Positions 29,469 through 37,931 of a DNA stretch of 64,000 bases are shown here, in pieces (positions within the stretch are counted from its first letter, which is position 1; every line of letters starts with the position of its first letter). A model generated the notes under the pieces. The model worked only from the letters and a program-made list of their open reading frames with translations, was not told where the DNA came from and did no database searches. The stretch spans positions 124,001 through 188,000 of the forward strand of contig NZ_SIJC01000008.1 in assembly GCF_010078385.1 (NCBI RefSeq), written 5' to 3'. Source of the stretch: Chengkuizengella sediminis. Lineage in GTDB: Bacteria > Bacillota > Bacilli > Paenibacillales > KCTC-33759. A program made the position numbers and the translations under genes.

Positions 29469-30587
29469 TTATTCTCCTTCTTTCGTCACTTTTGGTCTTT
29501 TATAAAATGGGGCTTTAATTACTTTGGCCTTTAATTTTTTACCACGAATTTCAACCCAAATTTCAGTATCTAATTTTGTGTAATCGATATCTAAGATAGC
29601 TAAACCAAGATTCCTTTTTAAAGTTGGAGATTGTGTACCTGTAGTTACTTTTCCGATGTTGTCATCACCAACAAATACGGAATATCCATAACGAGGAATT
29701 CCTCTATCTATCATTTCAATGCCTACTAATTTCCTTGTTAGACCTTGTTGTTTTTGTTCTGCCAATGCATCTCTTCCTATGAAATCACCTTTATCTAATT
29801 TAACGAAGAAGCCGACACTTGCTTCTAATGGTGTGATGTCTTTAGATAGTTCTTGGCCATAAAGTGGAAGTCTTGCTTCAAAACGGAGGGTATCACGAGC
29901 ACCTAATCCAACAGGAGTAAGTTCTTCAGGTTCACTCGTATTTAATAAACCTTCCCATACTATAGGTGCATCTTCTGATGAGCAATAAATTTCAAAACCA
30001 TCTTCACCAGTATACCCAGTTCGAGAAAGTAGTACCTCTACGCCACATACTGTCGCTTGATGAATGAAGTGAAAGGGGGACAGTGAACGAATGTCATTGT
30101 CAGTAACACGAGATAAGATTTTTTCAGCATTAGGTCCTTGAAGTGCTAATAATGCCGTTTGATCTGATTTATTTTCAATGATAACATCGCCTGTGATGTG
30201 TTTTTGTAACCACTCTAAATCTTTGTCTATGTTTGAAGCATTAACAACTAACATGAATTCGTTTTCGCTGATTTTATAAACTAATAAATCATCAACCACT
30301 CCGCCATCGGGATAACACATTAATGTGTATTGTGCTTGGTTCAAATTCAACTTTGTTATATCATTTGTTGTCATATGTTGAATAAAATGCTCAGCATCCT
30401 TACCGGTTACGATAAATTCACCCATATGAGAAACATCAAAGAGTCCTGCTTGGTTTCGGACAGCTTCATGTTCTTTTTGAATCCCGAAAAATTGAACAGG
30501 TAATTCCCAACCTCCGAAATCAATGCAACGTGCAGATGGGTACTTTTCATATAAGTTAAACAAAGGGGTTCTTTTTAATTCACTCAT
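29469..30587 (-). CDS. gcvT: Aminomethyltransferase (T protein) of the glycine cleavage system
   Basis: 372 residues. It takes the aminomethyl group from lipoyl-GcvH to tetrahydrofolate, giving methylene-THF and ammonia. The N-terminal [41 protein letters not shown] and [16 protein letters not shown] are GcvT-specific, and the aspartate in the last one is the catalytic residue. I start at ATG 30587, where AAGAGGTG lies upstream on the minus strand; a longer in-frame start at 30620 would lie in the riboswitch terminator. First gene of the gcvT-gcvPA-gcvPB operon. Confidence 0.96.
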   Translation of the reverse strand: MSELKRTPLFNLYEKYPSARCIDFGGWELPVQFFGIQKEHEAVRNQAGLFDVSHMGEFIVTGKDAEHFIQHMTTNDITKLNLNQAQYTLMCYPDGGVVDDLLVYKISENEFMLVVNASNIDKDLEWLQKHITGDVIIENKSDQTALLALQGPNAEKILSRVTDNDIRSLSPFHFIHQATVCGVEVLLSRTGYTGEDGFEIYCSSEDAPIVWEGLLNTSEPEELTPVGLGARDTLRFEARLPLYGQELSKDITPLEASVGFFVKLDKGDFIGRDALAEQKQQGLTRKLVGIEMIDRGIPRYGYSVFVGDDNIGKVTTGTQSPTLKRNLGLAILDIDYTKLDTEIWVEIRGKKLKAKVIKAPFYKRPKVTKEGE

Positions 30588-30618
30588 TTCTTCACCTCTT
30601 CTATAAGATTGAAAACAC

Positions 30619-30697
30619 AAAAAAAGACAGACATAAGAATGTACCTATGTTAGCCCAAATATTGAAGCGTTCATAGTTATTATCCCCATGCTCTGTC
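30619..30697 (-). terminator. Expression-platform terminator of the glycine riboswitch
   Basis: On the minus strand GACAGAGCAT at the 3' end of aptamer 2 can pair with ATGTCTGTC next to the T7 run that lies just before gcvT. The same CAGAG is also the 3' half of aptamer 2's closing stem, pairing with CTCTG at 30801-30805 when glycine is bound. Binding would then block the terminator and switch the operon on. Confidence 0.65.
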
Positions 30698-30912
30698 CTT
30701 TGTACCTGAGAGTTGTCTTACACAAAAATATGTAAAAGATTAAAAAATAGTTTTGCATAAGTTTCCCCTTGGGTGATCCTTTAAGAAACAGGATTCTCTC
30801 CAGAGGTGCGTCAAGTAAAGGTCCTTTTGCCTGAGAGATTCACCTGTGAAGGCTTACTCCTTCGGCGTTACCTGCAATACTATGGTAATCTCTCCCGCTA
30901 CCATCATCCGCA
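30680..30912 (-). promoter_or_regulatory. Tandem glycine riboswitch upstream of gcvT
   Basis: Read on the minus strand, aptamer 1 (about 30815-30905) contains GGGAGAGA, GCCGAAGGAGTAAGCC and CTCTCAGGCAAAAGGACC. Aptamer 2 (about 30685-30808) contains CTGGAGAGA, ACCCAAGGGGAAAC and CTCTCAGGTACAAAGGACAG. These are the conserved cores of the two-aptamer glycine riboswitch, in the usual order. It controls the gcvT-gcvPA-gcvPB operon so that glycine excess turns on its own cleavage. Confidence 0.95.
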
Positions 30913-30945
30913 TATTATGTTGTTGTTCCTGACATGTATATCAAA

Positions 30946-30975
30946 ATTATATTCTTCTATAGTGAAAGGTGTCAA
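30946..30975 (-). promoter_or_regulatory. Promoter of the glycine-riboswitch/gcv operon
   Basis: On the minus strand TTGACA at 30975-30970 and TATAAT at 30951-30946 are separated by 18 bases, both consensus sigma-A hexamers. Transcription would begin near 30939 and enter aptamer 1 after about 30 bases. Confidence 0.8.
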
Positions 30976-31010
30976 TAATAATTTTTCAAACTATTTTTTT
31001 AATCTGAATA

Positions 31011-31040
31011 TTGACATAGCCTTACATACTGTTTTATGCT
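31011..31040 (+). promoter_or_regulatory. Divergent promoter for gcvH
   Basis: TTGACA at 31011-31016 and TATGCT at 31035-31040 are 18 bases apart. The predicted transcript has a leader of about 190 bases before gcvH, which contains a GACAG/CTGTC hairpin at 31072-31087. Confidence 0.5.
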
Positions 31041-31239
31041 GTGTTAGACAGCAAACTTTGATGCGGATGATGACAGATAAAACTGTCTGATGTGTATCAT
31101 AACCATACATAATTCAGTTTTTAACCATGAAAGTTCGATTTTAAAGTCAGTACAATGGATTGACCAATGAACTAACTACCGACTTAGAATAGAACTCACA
31201 TATTTTAACAATAATAATGATTGAAGTGAGGCGTTGAAG

Positions 31240-31629
31240 ATGAGTGAATTAAGAGAGAATTTAGCGTATAGTGAAGACCACGAATGGACTTTATCAGTAG
31301 AAGGACAAATTGTGCGTATTGGAATTACTGATTATGCACAAGAACAGTTGGGAGACATTGTATTTGTAGAGTTTCCGGAAGTTGGAGACAGTTTTTCTGA
31401 AGGTGATGTAATGGGTACTATTGAGTCAGTAAAAACGGTGTCCGAAATTTATTATCCCGTATCTGGAAAAGTAACAAAAATTAATGATGTCTTAGAAGGT
31501 GAACCAGAAAAAGTGAACGCAGAACCATATGATAGTGGCTGGTTAGTTGAAGTGGAAGTTGAAGGCGATGTGAAAGAAGCATTGAGCAAGTTACTTACTG
31601 CTGAAGGTTATCGTGCTGTTATTGAATAG
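31240..31629 (+). CDS. gcvH: Glycine cleavage system H protein
   Basis: A 129-residue lipoyl carrier that shuttles the aminomethyl group between the P, T and L proteins. The lipoylated lysine is in GTIESVKTVSEIYYPVSG near residue 63, and the N-terminal YSEDHEWTLSVEGQIVRIGITDYAQEQLGD pattern is standard. I use ATG 31240 rather than TTG 31234; GTGAGG lies about nine bases upstream. It is transcribed away from gcvT-gcvPA-gcvPB and is not behind their riboswitch. Confidence 0.96.
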   Translation: MSELRENLAYSEDHEWTLSVEGQIVRIGITDYAQEQLGDIVFVEFPEVGDSFSEGDVMGTIESVKTVSEIYYPVSGKVTKINDVLEGEPEKVNAEPYDSGWLVEVEVEGDVKEALSKLLTAEGYRAVIE

Positions 31630-31647
31630 GTTGATGTAAAAAATTAG

Positions 31648-31678
31648 AGTACTATTCCGTTGGAATAGTGCTTTTTTG
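31648..31678 (+). terminator. Terminator after gcvH
   Basis: AGTACTATTCC and GGAATAGTGCT pair around a GTT loop and run into T6. Confidence 0.85.
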
Positions 31679-31828
31679 TTATATGATCCAACTGAACTTA
31701 TTTCCATATTATGCTAATCAATAAAAATATAGTTTTAAAATGGACGAACATTCCATGTCGTTAACACAAGCACTTCCTCTCAAAAAGCATATTATATAAT
31801 AATCCTTTTAGAGAGGAGGTGTCATATA

Positions 31829-32548
31829 ATGAAAGCGATGAGCTTCAACATTTTGGCTGATCGAAGAACTTGGCGCGATAGAAGAAGTGGAATTGTAGAT
31901 ATCATTTTAGATTTGGATGCAGATATTGTAGGACTTCAAGAAGCTTTAGATACACAAAGAGCCTACCTAGAAACAGCATTATCTAACGATTATGAACTAA
32001 TTGAATTTAACATTTCAGGTAATTATGACAACCCTATTTTACTAAAAAATAATCGTTTTATGATCTTAGATCAAGGTACTGTGCTTGGATCAATATGTGG
32101 TGGTTTTGATCGTTATATCACATGGTTACTTCTTTTTGACAATGAAACAGAGGAAGAATTTTATTTTTATAATAATCATATTTGCTTTACTCCAGAGTCA
32201 ACTAAGGAAAACCACGCGATTCAATTAGCACAGCTAATTGACCTACATCAATCAGGTTCATCCAATTGCACTGCTATAGCGGTTGGTGATTTTAATGCGA
32301 GAATTAACACGAGTGTCATGCGTTATTTATTAAATCAAGTACCGATTAATGGAATATCCAACCCAGTAAATTTAGATGATACTTGGGATATTACGAATCC
32401 AAATGTAAATAGACCTTCTACAACTGAAAGAGGTGCTAGTATCGATTGGATCATCACATTATCTGGAACAAATGTAACGGATGCATTTGTGGGTGATTCG
32501 AATGGATACTCAGACCACTATCCATTAACTGCGACCTTTAATTTATAG
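31829..32548 (+). CDS. Endonuclease/exonuclease/phosphatase family protein
   Basis: A 239-residue metal-dependent phosphoesterase fold. FNILAD at the N-terminus, the metal glutamate in DIVGLQEALDTQ (near 37), VGDFNARINTS (near 154) and the catalytic histidine in YSDHYPLTATF at the end are the EEP motifs. There is no signal peptide. Such enzymes hydrolyse phosphodiesters in DNA, nucleotides or lipids; the substrate is not known. The ATG at 31829 has AGAGGAGGTG upstream. Confidence 0.9.
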   Translation: MKAMSFNILADRRTWRDRRSGIVDIILDLDADIVGLQEALDTQRAYLETALSNDYELIEFNISGNYDNPILLKNNRFMILDQGTVLGSICGGFDRYITWLLLFDNETEEEFYFYNNHICFTPESTKENHAIQLAQLIDLHQSGSSNCTAIAVGDFNARINTSVMRYLLNQVPINGISNPVNLDDTWDITNPNVNRPSTTERGASIDWIITLSGTNVTDAFVGDSNGYSDHYPLTATFNL

Positions 32549-32557
32549 AGTTATGTC

Positions 32558-32734
32558 ATGTCGAATCATAATAAGTGCTTGAAAAGCCCCATTTATGTTG
32601 GTGATATTGTTGGAGATATAAATGCAGCAAAAATTGCAGGAATTCCTTTCATGTATGCCTCTTATGGATTTGGAAATGTTGAACAATATGATTATAAAAT
32701 TGATAGATTTGATGATATTTTAGATGTATTATAA
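32558..32734 (+). pseudogene. Fragment of a HAD-superfamily hydrolase (C-terminal end)
   Basis: A 58-codon open frame (32558-32734) contains SPIYVGDIVGDINAAKIAGI and FMYASYGFG. This is HAD motif IV (GDxxxD) and the end of a phosphoglycolate-phosphatase-like hydrolase. The core with the nucleophile DxD motif is missing, so I read it as the remnant of a deleted gene. An alternative is a small expressed relic, but no ribosome binding site is seen before the ATG. Confidence 0.7.
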
Positions 32735-32893
32735 CTGTCAAAAATTACTTGTATTTGTTGTAGTGGGTAAACATGACTTTCTAATTCTTTCTGACCATAG
32801 TGATTAAAGTGCTTAATGACCTTCAGACTTGGAAATAATATACTTTATCATCTTTAGTTATTTTCTGAGATTAAACTAAGGCAGGTAAAGAGA

Positions 32894-33607
32894 TTGGATT
32901 ATCTTAAGGATTTTTTAATTGTTTCATTACGTGTTGTCACAATTTTTCCCCTCCTTTTAATCATGGCACTTTATATGGGAAAGAGGTCTGTAGGCGAGAT
33001 TCCTGTGTTTGATTTTGTCATTGTAATTGCGATAGGTGCTGTAGTCGGAGCAGATATTGGAGATCCTAATATAGAGCATTTACCAACAGTTTTGGCAATA
33101 ATATTAATTGGTTTACTGCAGCGTATAGTAAGTACCATAATGATAAAAAGTAGGACATTTGGTAAATGGGTTACTTTTGAACCTACTGTAGTCATTCATA
33201 ATGGAAATTTATTAAAAGATAATTTGAAAAAAGAACGTTATTCTATTGATAATATTCTTCAAATGTTACGGGAAAAAGATATATTTAATATTGAAGATGT
33301 TGAGATGGCAATATTAGAACCAAGTGGTAAGTTATCTGTTTACAAGAAACCAATGAAATCAGCCGTCACTGTTGAGAATCTTAATCTAGATTTAAAACAT
33401 GAAAAATTTTCTTATCCCATTATTTTAGATGGAGTCGTTTCTGAAAAAGTATTATCTTATATTCAAAAAGACATGAAGTGGTTAGAGACCCAGCTTCTTA
33501 ATCAAAGTGAAAGAAAAGAAGAGGTATTCTTTGCTTCTGTGAATGAGAATTTAGAAATTCATGTGTCTAAAAATTTACCCACGCAAATTCCTCCAATAGA
33601 GCATTAA
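32894..33607 (+). CDS. DUF421 membrane protein (YetF-like)
   Basis: 237 residues with three membrane segments in the first 85, then a cytoplasmic domain. FPLLLIMALYMGKRSVGEIPVFDFVIVIAIG and the following AVVGADI match the DUF421/YetF family, and the C-terminal part has the conserved VVIHNGNLLKDNLKKERYSIDNILQMLREKDI. Members of the family occur often in spore formers; the function is not established. Translation probably starts at TTG 32894, after AGGTAAAG. It is followed by a terminator. Confidence 0.88.
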   Translation: MDYLKDFLIVSLRVVTIFPLLLIMALYMGKRSVGEIPVFDFVIVIAIGAVVGADIGDPNIEHLPTVLAIILIGLLQRIVSTIMIKSRTFGKWVTFEPTVVIHNGNLLKDNLKKERYSIDNILQMLREKDIFNIEDVEMAILEPSGKLSVYKKPMKSAVTVENLNLDLKHEKFSYPIILDGVVSEKVLSYIQKDMKWLETQLLNQSERKEEVFFASVNENLEIHVSKNLPTQIPPIEH

Positions 33608-33652
33608 GAAGATCCCAGCAAATGATTTCGTAAATGCTGAGGATCTTTTATT
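33608..33652 (+). terminator. Terminator after the DUF421 gene
   Basis: AAGATCC-AGCA pairs with TGCT-GGATCTT across a loop of about 14 bases and is followed by T-rich sequence. Confidence 0.75.
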
Positions 33653-33775
33653 TTTGATCTTCTGCATCATTCGCAGATAAAATGCCATTCCCCAAAAATA
33701 AAAGGCTGCATATGATAATAGAACATCTTTTAAAAACCAACATAAAATTTGTAATTTGAGTGAGAGGGGAACTTT

Positions 33776-34678
33776 ATGAAAAAAACAGAACAATTAAAAC
33801 AAATCCTCACTTCAGAAGAGCTGGATTTTATTATGGAAGCGCATAACGGTTTATCAGCAGCCATTGTACAAGAAACAGGGTTTAAAGGAATATGGGCAAG
33901 TGGATTATCGATCTCAGCTTCGATGGGAGTTAGAGACAATAATGAGGCTTCTTGGACCCAAGTGTTGGAAATTTTAGAGTTTATGAGTGATGCTACGAAC
34001 ATTCCAATCCTATTTGATGGAGATACAGGTTTCGGTAATTTTAATAATGCAAGACGGCTCGTTAAAAAATTAGAACAGCGTCACATTGCAGGAGTATGTA
34101 TAGAAGATAAACTTTTTCCTAAAACGAATTCATTCATTAATGCTGCTACTCAACCGCTTGCAGACATTGATGAATTTTCAGGCAAAATTAAAGCAATGAA
34201 AGATGCTCAAACAGATGATGATTTCATTGTAGTAGCCAGAGTGGAAGCTTTTATAACAGGTTGGGGCTTAGATGAAGCTCTGAAACGTGCAGAAGCATAT
34301 CGAGAAGCAGGAGCGGATGCTATACTCATTCACAGCAAAAAGTCAGATTTTACAGAGATCGAATCGTTTATGAAAGAATGGTCGGGAAGAAGTCCAATTG
34401 TACTTGTACCTACGAAATATTATACTACACCAACTGAACTGTTTAAGGATGTGGGTGCTAATTTAGTGATTTGGGCGAATCACAATTTAAGAGCCTCCAT
34501 TGATGCAATAAAAAATATTTCAGGAATGATCTATCGTGATGAAAGTATATTTCGCGCTGAAAACCTGGTAGCTGCCCTTGAAGAGGTCTTTAGGCTGCAA
34601 AATTCTAATGAGCTTCATTTAGCAGAACGTAAATATCTCCCTAGAAAAAATACAACTGAAAAAAATTACAGACAGTAA
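33776..34678 (+). CDS. aepX: Phosphoenolpyruvate phosphomutase
   Basis: 300 residues of the isocitrate lyase/PEP mutase barrel. It converts PEP to phosphonopyruvate, forming the C-P bond. [11 protein letters not shown] near residue 118 is the motif that separates true PEP mutases from lyases; the metal-binding DGDTGFGN near 77 and [17 protein letters not shown] near 20 are also present. The equilibrium favours PEP, so a decarboxylase must pull it; that gene lies 0.9 kb downstream. The ATG has GTGAGAGGGGA upstream. An ATP-grasp gene follows after 5 bp. A CATATGATA box at 33709-33717 looks like a sigma-K -10 element, but it lacks the matching AC at -35. Confidence 0.94.
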   Translation: MKKTEQLKQILTSEELDFIMEAHNGLSAAIVQETGFKGIWASGLSISASMGVRDNNEASWTQVLEILEFMSDATNIPILFDGDTGFGNFNNARRLVKKLEQRHIAGVCIEDKLFPKTNSFINAATQPLADIDEFSGKIKAMKDAQTDDDFIVVARVEAFITGWGLDEALKRAEAYREAGADAILIHSKKSDFTEIESFMKEWSGRSPIVLVPTKYYTTPTELFKDVGANLVIWANHNLRASIDAIKNISGMIYRDESIFRAENLVAALEEVFRLQNSNELHLAERKYLPRKNTTEKNYRQ

Positions 34679-34719
34679 TTTATTTGAAATTAACTTTTGA
34701 AAAAAAGGAGGTGTTTACG

Positions 34720-35454
34720 CTGGGGAATATAAGCAAACACAAATGGGCGAAATATCAGTATATGATGAATAATGAAGCCTTGATTCCGTACGTACCTGAA
34801 ACATACTTGATGGATAAAGGAGATTTATGGCTGTTACTCGATAAATATGAGCATGTGATATTAAAACCTTCCAAAGGGAGTAGAGGACGTGGAGTTATAT
34901 TAGTGTCTACAGAGGGAAATAATCAATATAAAATTCATAGTGAAGATAACATTGTTACAAAAAAGGGGAAAGAAAAAACTTATAAGTATTTGAAAGATAA
35001 AATCGATAATTATATTATTCAGCAAAGTATCTTCAGACCTACAATCAATCAATGTCCTTTTGACTTAAGAGTTATAACTCAAAGGAAGAAAGGCTCTAAT
35101 AAATGGGTGGTTACAGGAAAGGTAGCAAAGGTTGCTGGGGAAGGATTTATAGTCTCCAACATAACAAGGAGTAAAGGGCAAGTTTTACCAGCCAGTTCAG
35201 CTATTCAGATGTCTACAATTAAAAATCTATCATATAAATCACTACTAAGGAAAATTGATAGAGTTGCTTTAACTACAGCTCACCACTTAGTTAAATATTA
35301 TAAGAAAAATCGTATATTTGGGTTAGATATAGCTTTGGATCAGGAGGGTCATGTATGGATTCTTGAAGCAAACTTAAAACCATTCACCTCACATTTTAAG
35401 ATGCTTGAGGATAAAAGAATGTATCGGAGAATTAAGAGATATGCAAGAAGTTAA
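34720..35454 (+). CDS. YheC/YheD-family ATP-grasp protein (first copy)
   Basis: About 245 residues of the YheC/YheD endospore coat-associated family. ATP-grasp motifs are complete: HVILKPSKGSRGRGVILVS (nucleotide-binding lysine and glycine loop), CPFDLRVITQRK, and RIFGLDIALDQEGHVWILEANLKP, where the aspartate, glutamate and asparagine bind Mg-ATP. ATP-grasp enzymes ligate a carboxylate to an amine or thiol. The strong binding site AAGGAGGTG at 34705-34713 points to a start at CTG 34720; the in-frame TTG at 34684 has no binding site. The gene lies inside a phosphonate operon, so an aminophosphonate could be the amine partner (inference). Confidence 0.85.
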   Translation: MGNISKHKWAKYQYMMNNEALIPYVPETYLMDKGDLWLLLDKYEHVILKPSKGSRGRGVILVSTEGNNQYKIHSEDNIVTKKGKEKTYKYLKDKIDNYIIQQSIFRPTINQCPFDLRVITQRKKGSNKWVVTGKVAKVAGEGFIVSNITRSKGQVLPASSAIQMSTIKNLSYKSLLRKIDRVALTTAHHLVKYYKKNRIFGLDIALDQEGHVWILEANLKPFTSHFKMLEDKRMYRRIKRYARS

Positions 35455-35466
35455 TGTTGAGATCAT

Positions 35467-35500
35467 AGTGCCCTACTAATTATAGTACGGGCATTTCTTC
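35467..35500 (+). terminator. Hairpin between the first ATP-grasp gene and aepY
   Basis: GTGCCC-TACTA and TAGTAC-GGGCAT form a hairpin followed by TTTCTTC. The weak T-run suggests partial termination, so aepY may be expressed less than, or apart from, aepX. Confidence 0.5.
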
Positions 35501-35537
35501 ATAACTTATTTAGTTGCAGAAGGTAAGGTGAGAGTGT

Positions 35538-36668
35538 TTGATTGAAACAAAAATGTTTGGTGATGAATTAAAAAAATTGAAATTTTTAAAATATATAGGA
35601 GTTCCATGTTCTTTCCTAAAAAGTTTAATTAATTTTGCAGCGAATGAATGTGAATATATTACTGCAACAAATGAAGGTGAAGCAGTAGCGATAGCATCAG
35701 GAATTTCAATAGGAGGTATTAAACCTGTTGTTCTTATGCAAAATTCTGGATTAACAAACGCCGTATCTCCATTAACCTCTCTGATATTTCCATTTCGAAT
35801 CCCTTTTCTTGGTTTCGTGAGTTTACGAGGGGAGGAAGGGATATCAGATGAGCCACAGCATGAATTGATGGGTCAGATAACAACAAAGATGCTTGATTTA
35901 ATGCAGGTCGAATGGCAATATTTGTCCTCAAATTTAGATGAAGCGATACAGCAATTATACCTTGCAAATAAGCATTTGGACAATAATCGTTGTTTTTTCT
36001 TCGTTGTGAGAAAAGGTACTTTTACTGAAGAAAAATTAAAAAAAGAGCATTTAGTTACTCATGTAAATCATCATACAATGAACTATCATTCAATGAATCA
36101 GATTCCTTCTAGGTTCGAGGCTTTGAAAGTGATTAATGAACTGAAAGATCATCAAACTATTCAGATTGCTACAACAGGAAAAACCGGTAGAGAATTATAT
36201 GAAATCGAGGATGCAGAAAATAATTTATATATGGTTGGCTCAATGGGATGTGTTAGCTCAATAGGATTAGGTGTAGCTTTGTCTAGACCTGATAACAATG
36301 TAGTTGTCCTTGATGGTGATGGTTCGTTACTTATGAGAATGGGATGTTTAGCTACGAACGGTTACAATCACCCGAAGAATATGCTTCATATATTATTAGA
36401 TAACCATGCTTATGAATCTACTGGCGCGCAAAGTACAGTATCTCATAATATTGATTTTATTAATATAGCTGCTTCATGTGGATATGTAAATTCAATATAT
36501 ATACACAACTTAAATGAACTAGTGAATGAAATAAATAAGTGGAAAGAAAACAAAGGATTAACTTTTCTATATTTGGAAATTTCCAAAGAATCTAAAAGTA
36601 AGTTAGGTCGTCCTTCGATTAAACCTTATGAGGTTAAAAAGAGATTAATGCAATTTTTTAGTAAATAA
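35538..36668 (+). CDS. aepY: Phosphonopyruvate decarboxylase
   Basis: 376-residue ThDP enzyme that decarboxylates phosphonopyruvate to phosphonoacetaldehyde, the irreversible step that drives C-P bond formation. The N-terminal YIGVPCSFLKSLINFA and ATNEGEAVAIASGI (catalytic glutamate) and the C-terminal VVLDGDGSLLMRMGCLATNG, followed by LLDNHAYESTGAQ, are Ppd-specific. PQHELMGQITTKMLDLM is also typical. The likely start is TTG 35538 with AAGGTG at 35525-35530; ATG 35553 is possible. The stop is 14 bp before the transaminase gene. Confidence 0.94.
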   Translation: MIETKMFGDELKKLKFLKYIGVPCSFLKSLINFAANECEYITATNEGEAVAIASGISIGGIKPVVLMQNSGLTNAVSPLTSLIFPFRIPFLGFVSLRGEEGISDEPQHELMGQITTKMLDLMQVEWQYLSSNLDEAIQQLYLANKHLDNNRCFFFVVRKGTFTEEKLKKEHLVTHVNHHTMNYHSMNQIPSRFEALKVINELKDHQTIQIATTGKTGRELYEIEDAENNLYMVGSMGCVSSIGLGVALSRPDNNVVVLDGDGSLLMRMGCLATNGYNHPKNMLHILLDNHAYESTGAQSTVSHNIDFINIAASCGYVNSIYIHNLNELVNEINKWKENKGLTFLYLEISKESKSKLGRPSIKPYEVKKRLMQFFSK

Positions 36669-36682
36669 AGGGTGAATCATAA

Positions 36683-37798
36683 ATGAATAGTATTAAGCGA
36701 AATATTTTATTAAATCCAGGTCCGGCAACAACTACAGATAGTGTCAAATGGGCGCAAGTCGTGCCAGATATTTGTCCTCGTGAAGTTGAATTTGGTCAAC
36801 TTATGAATTCTGTCTCCACAGATCTAACTCAATTTGTTGCTGATCCTACTGACTATGTTACCGTTTTATTTAGTGGATCTGGTACCTCAGCAGTGGAATC
36901 CATTTTATGTTCATGTGTGTCTCAGGATGATTCTCTACTCATTATCAATAATGGTGCATATGGTGAACGGATGGTTAAGATTGCTAATACTTATAAATTG
37001 AATGTTGTAGAGTTTAAAAGTGTTCCCTATCATGCGATAGACTTAAACCTTTTAGAACAAACGATTCAAACTTGTACAAGAAAAATTACTCATCTTGCTG
37101 TAGTGCATCATGAAACAACAACAGGTTTGTTAAATAATGTGAAATTGATTGGAGAGATTTGTGTTAAACATGAAATTGATCTTATTGTTGACGCTATGAG
37201 TTCTTATGCTGCAATTCCAATTCAGATGAATGAAATGAACATATCATATTTGGCAGCAAGCTCCAACAAAAATCTTCAGGGAATGGCTGGCATTTCGTTT
37301 GTTATTGCAAAAGTAAGCAAATTAGAACAGTTAGAGAATGCAGATATTAGGAGTTATTATTTGAATTTGTATGAGCAATACAAATATTTTTCCAAAAACA
37401 AACAAATGCGATTTACACCACCTGTTCAAACGATGTATGCACTAAAACAAGCTATTATAGAATTACAAGAAGAGGGTATTACTGAACGATATATTAGGTA
37501 TACTCGTTCATGGGAGAGGTTAATTAGTGGAACATACCGTTTAGGATTATCATACTTAGTACCAGAAGCTCACCACTCCAAAATCATTACTGCAATCATA
37601 GAACCAGACATTTCTCAATATAACTTCCCCAATATGCATCAATATTTCTACAAACATAATATAATGATTTATCCTGGAAAATTGGATGAATTCAATACGT
37701 TTAGAATAGCAAATATCGGCGCTATTACTTACAAGGATATTGATACTTTTTTAGATTTGTTAGAACATTATCTTACAAGTATATCGGTTGAAATATGA
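36683..37798 (+). CDS. phnW: 2-Aminoethylphosphonate-type transaminase (class V)
   Basis: 371-residue PLP enzyme. NILLNPGPATTTDSVKWAQ and DICPREVEFGQLM at the start, FSGSGTSAVESI (phosphate loop), IVDAMSSYAAIPI (PLP aspartate) and ASSNKNLQGMAG with the Schiff-base lysine match 2-aminoethylphosphonate:pyruvate transaminase. PhnW usually degrades 2-aminoethylphosphonate; here, with PEP mutase and decarboxylase in the same block and no phosphonatase, it most likely runs in the forming direction, phosphonoacetaldehyde to 2-aminoethylphosphonate. It is not fused to a cytidylyltransferase. ATG 36683 follows AAAGGGTGA. Confidence 0.92.
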   Translation: MNSIKRNILLNPGPATTTDSVKWAQVVPDICPREVEFGQLMNSVSTDLTQFVADPTDYVTVLFSGSGTSAVESILCSCVSQDDSLLIINNGAYGERMVKIANTYKLNVVEFKSVPYHAIDLNLLEQTIQTCTRKITHLAVVHHETTTGLLNNVKLIGEICVKHEIDLIVDAMSSYAAIPIQMNEMNISYLAASSNKNLQGMAGISFVIAKVSKLEQLENADIRSYYLNLYEQYKYFSKNKQMRFTPPVQTMYALKQAIIELQEEGITERYIRYTRSWERLISGTYRLGLSYLVPEAHHSKIITAIIEPDISQYNFPNMHQYFYKHNIMIYPGKLDEFNTFRIANIGAITYKDIDTFLDLLEHYLTSISVEI

Positions 37799-37877
37799 AC
37801 TCTGAATGATGTAAAATCATTGGATTCTCAGTGAAAACATTCAAAAAATAGACGCTTTACCATGTTAAGCAGTCCAT

Positions 37878-37904
37878 ACCATTTTTGATCACCTGCATAA
37901 AATA
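37878..37904 (+). promoter_or_regulatory. Sigma-K-type promoter before the second ATP-grasp gene
   Basis: AC at 37878-37879, a 16-base spacer, and CATAAAATA at 37896-37904 fit the sigma-K consensus AC-N16/17-CATANNNTA. Sigma-K acts in the mother cell late in sporulation, when coat proteins are made. The site lies about 25 bases before the gene's ribosome binding site. Confidence 0.6.
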
Positions 37905-37931
37905 CAGTATATGTAGTTGGAGGTGATTACG

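Noticed and set aside
30806-31090. Plus-strand 94-codon frame
   Set aside because: It runs through the antisense of the glycine riboswitch and the divergent promoters and has no binding site.
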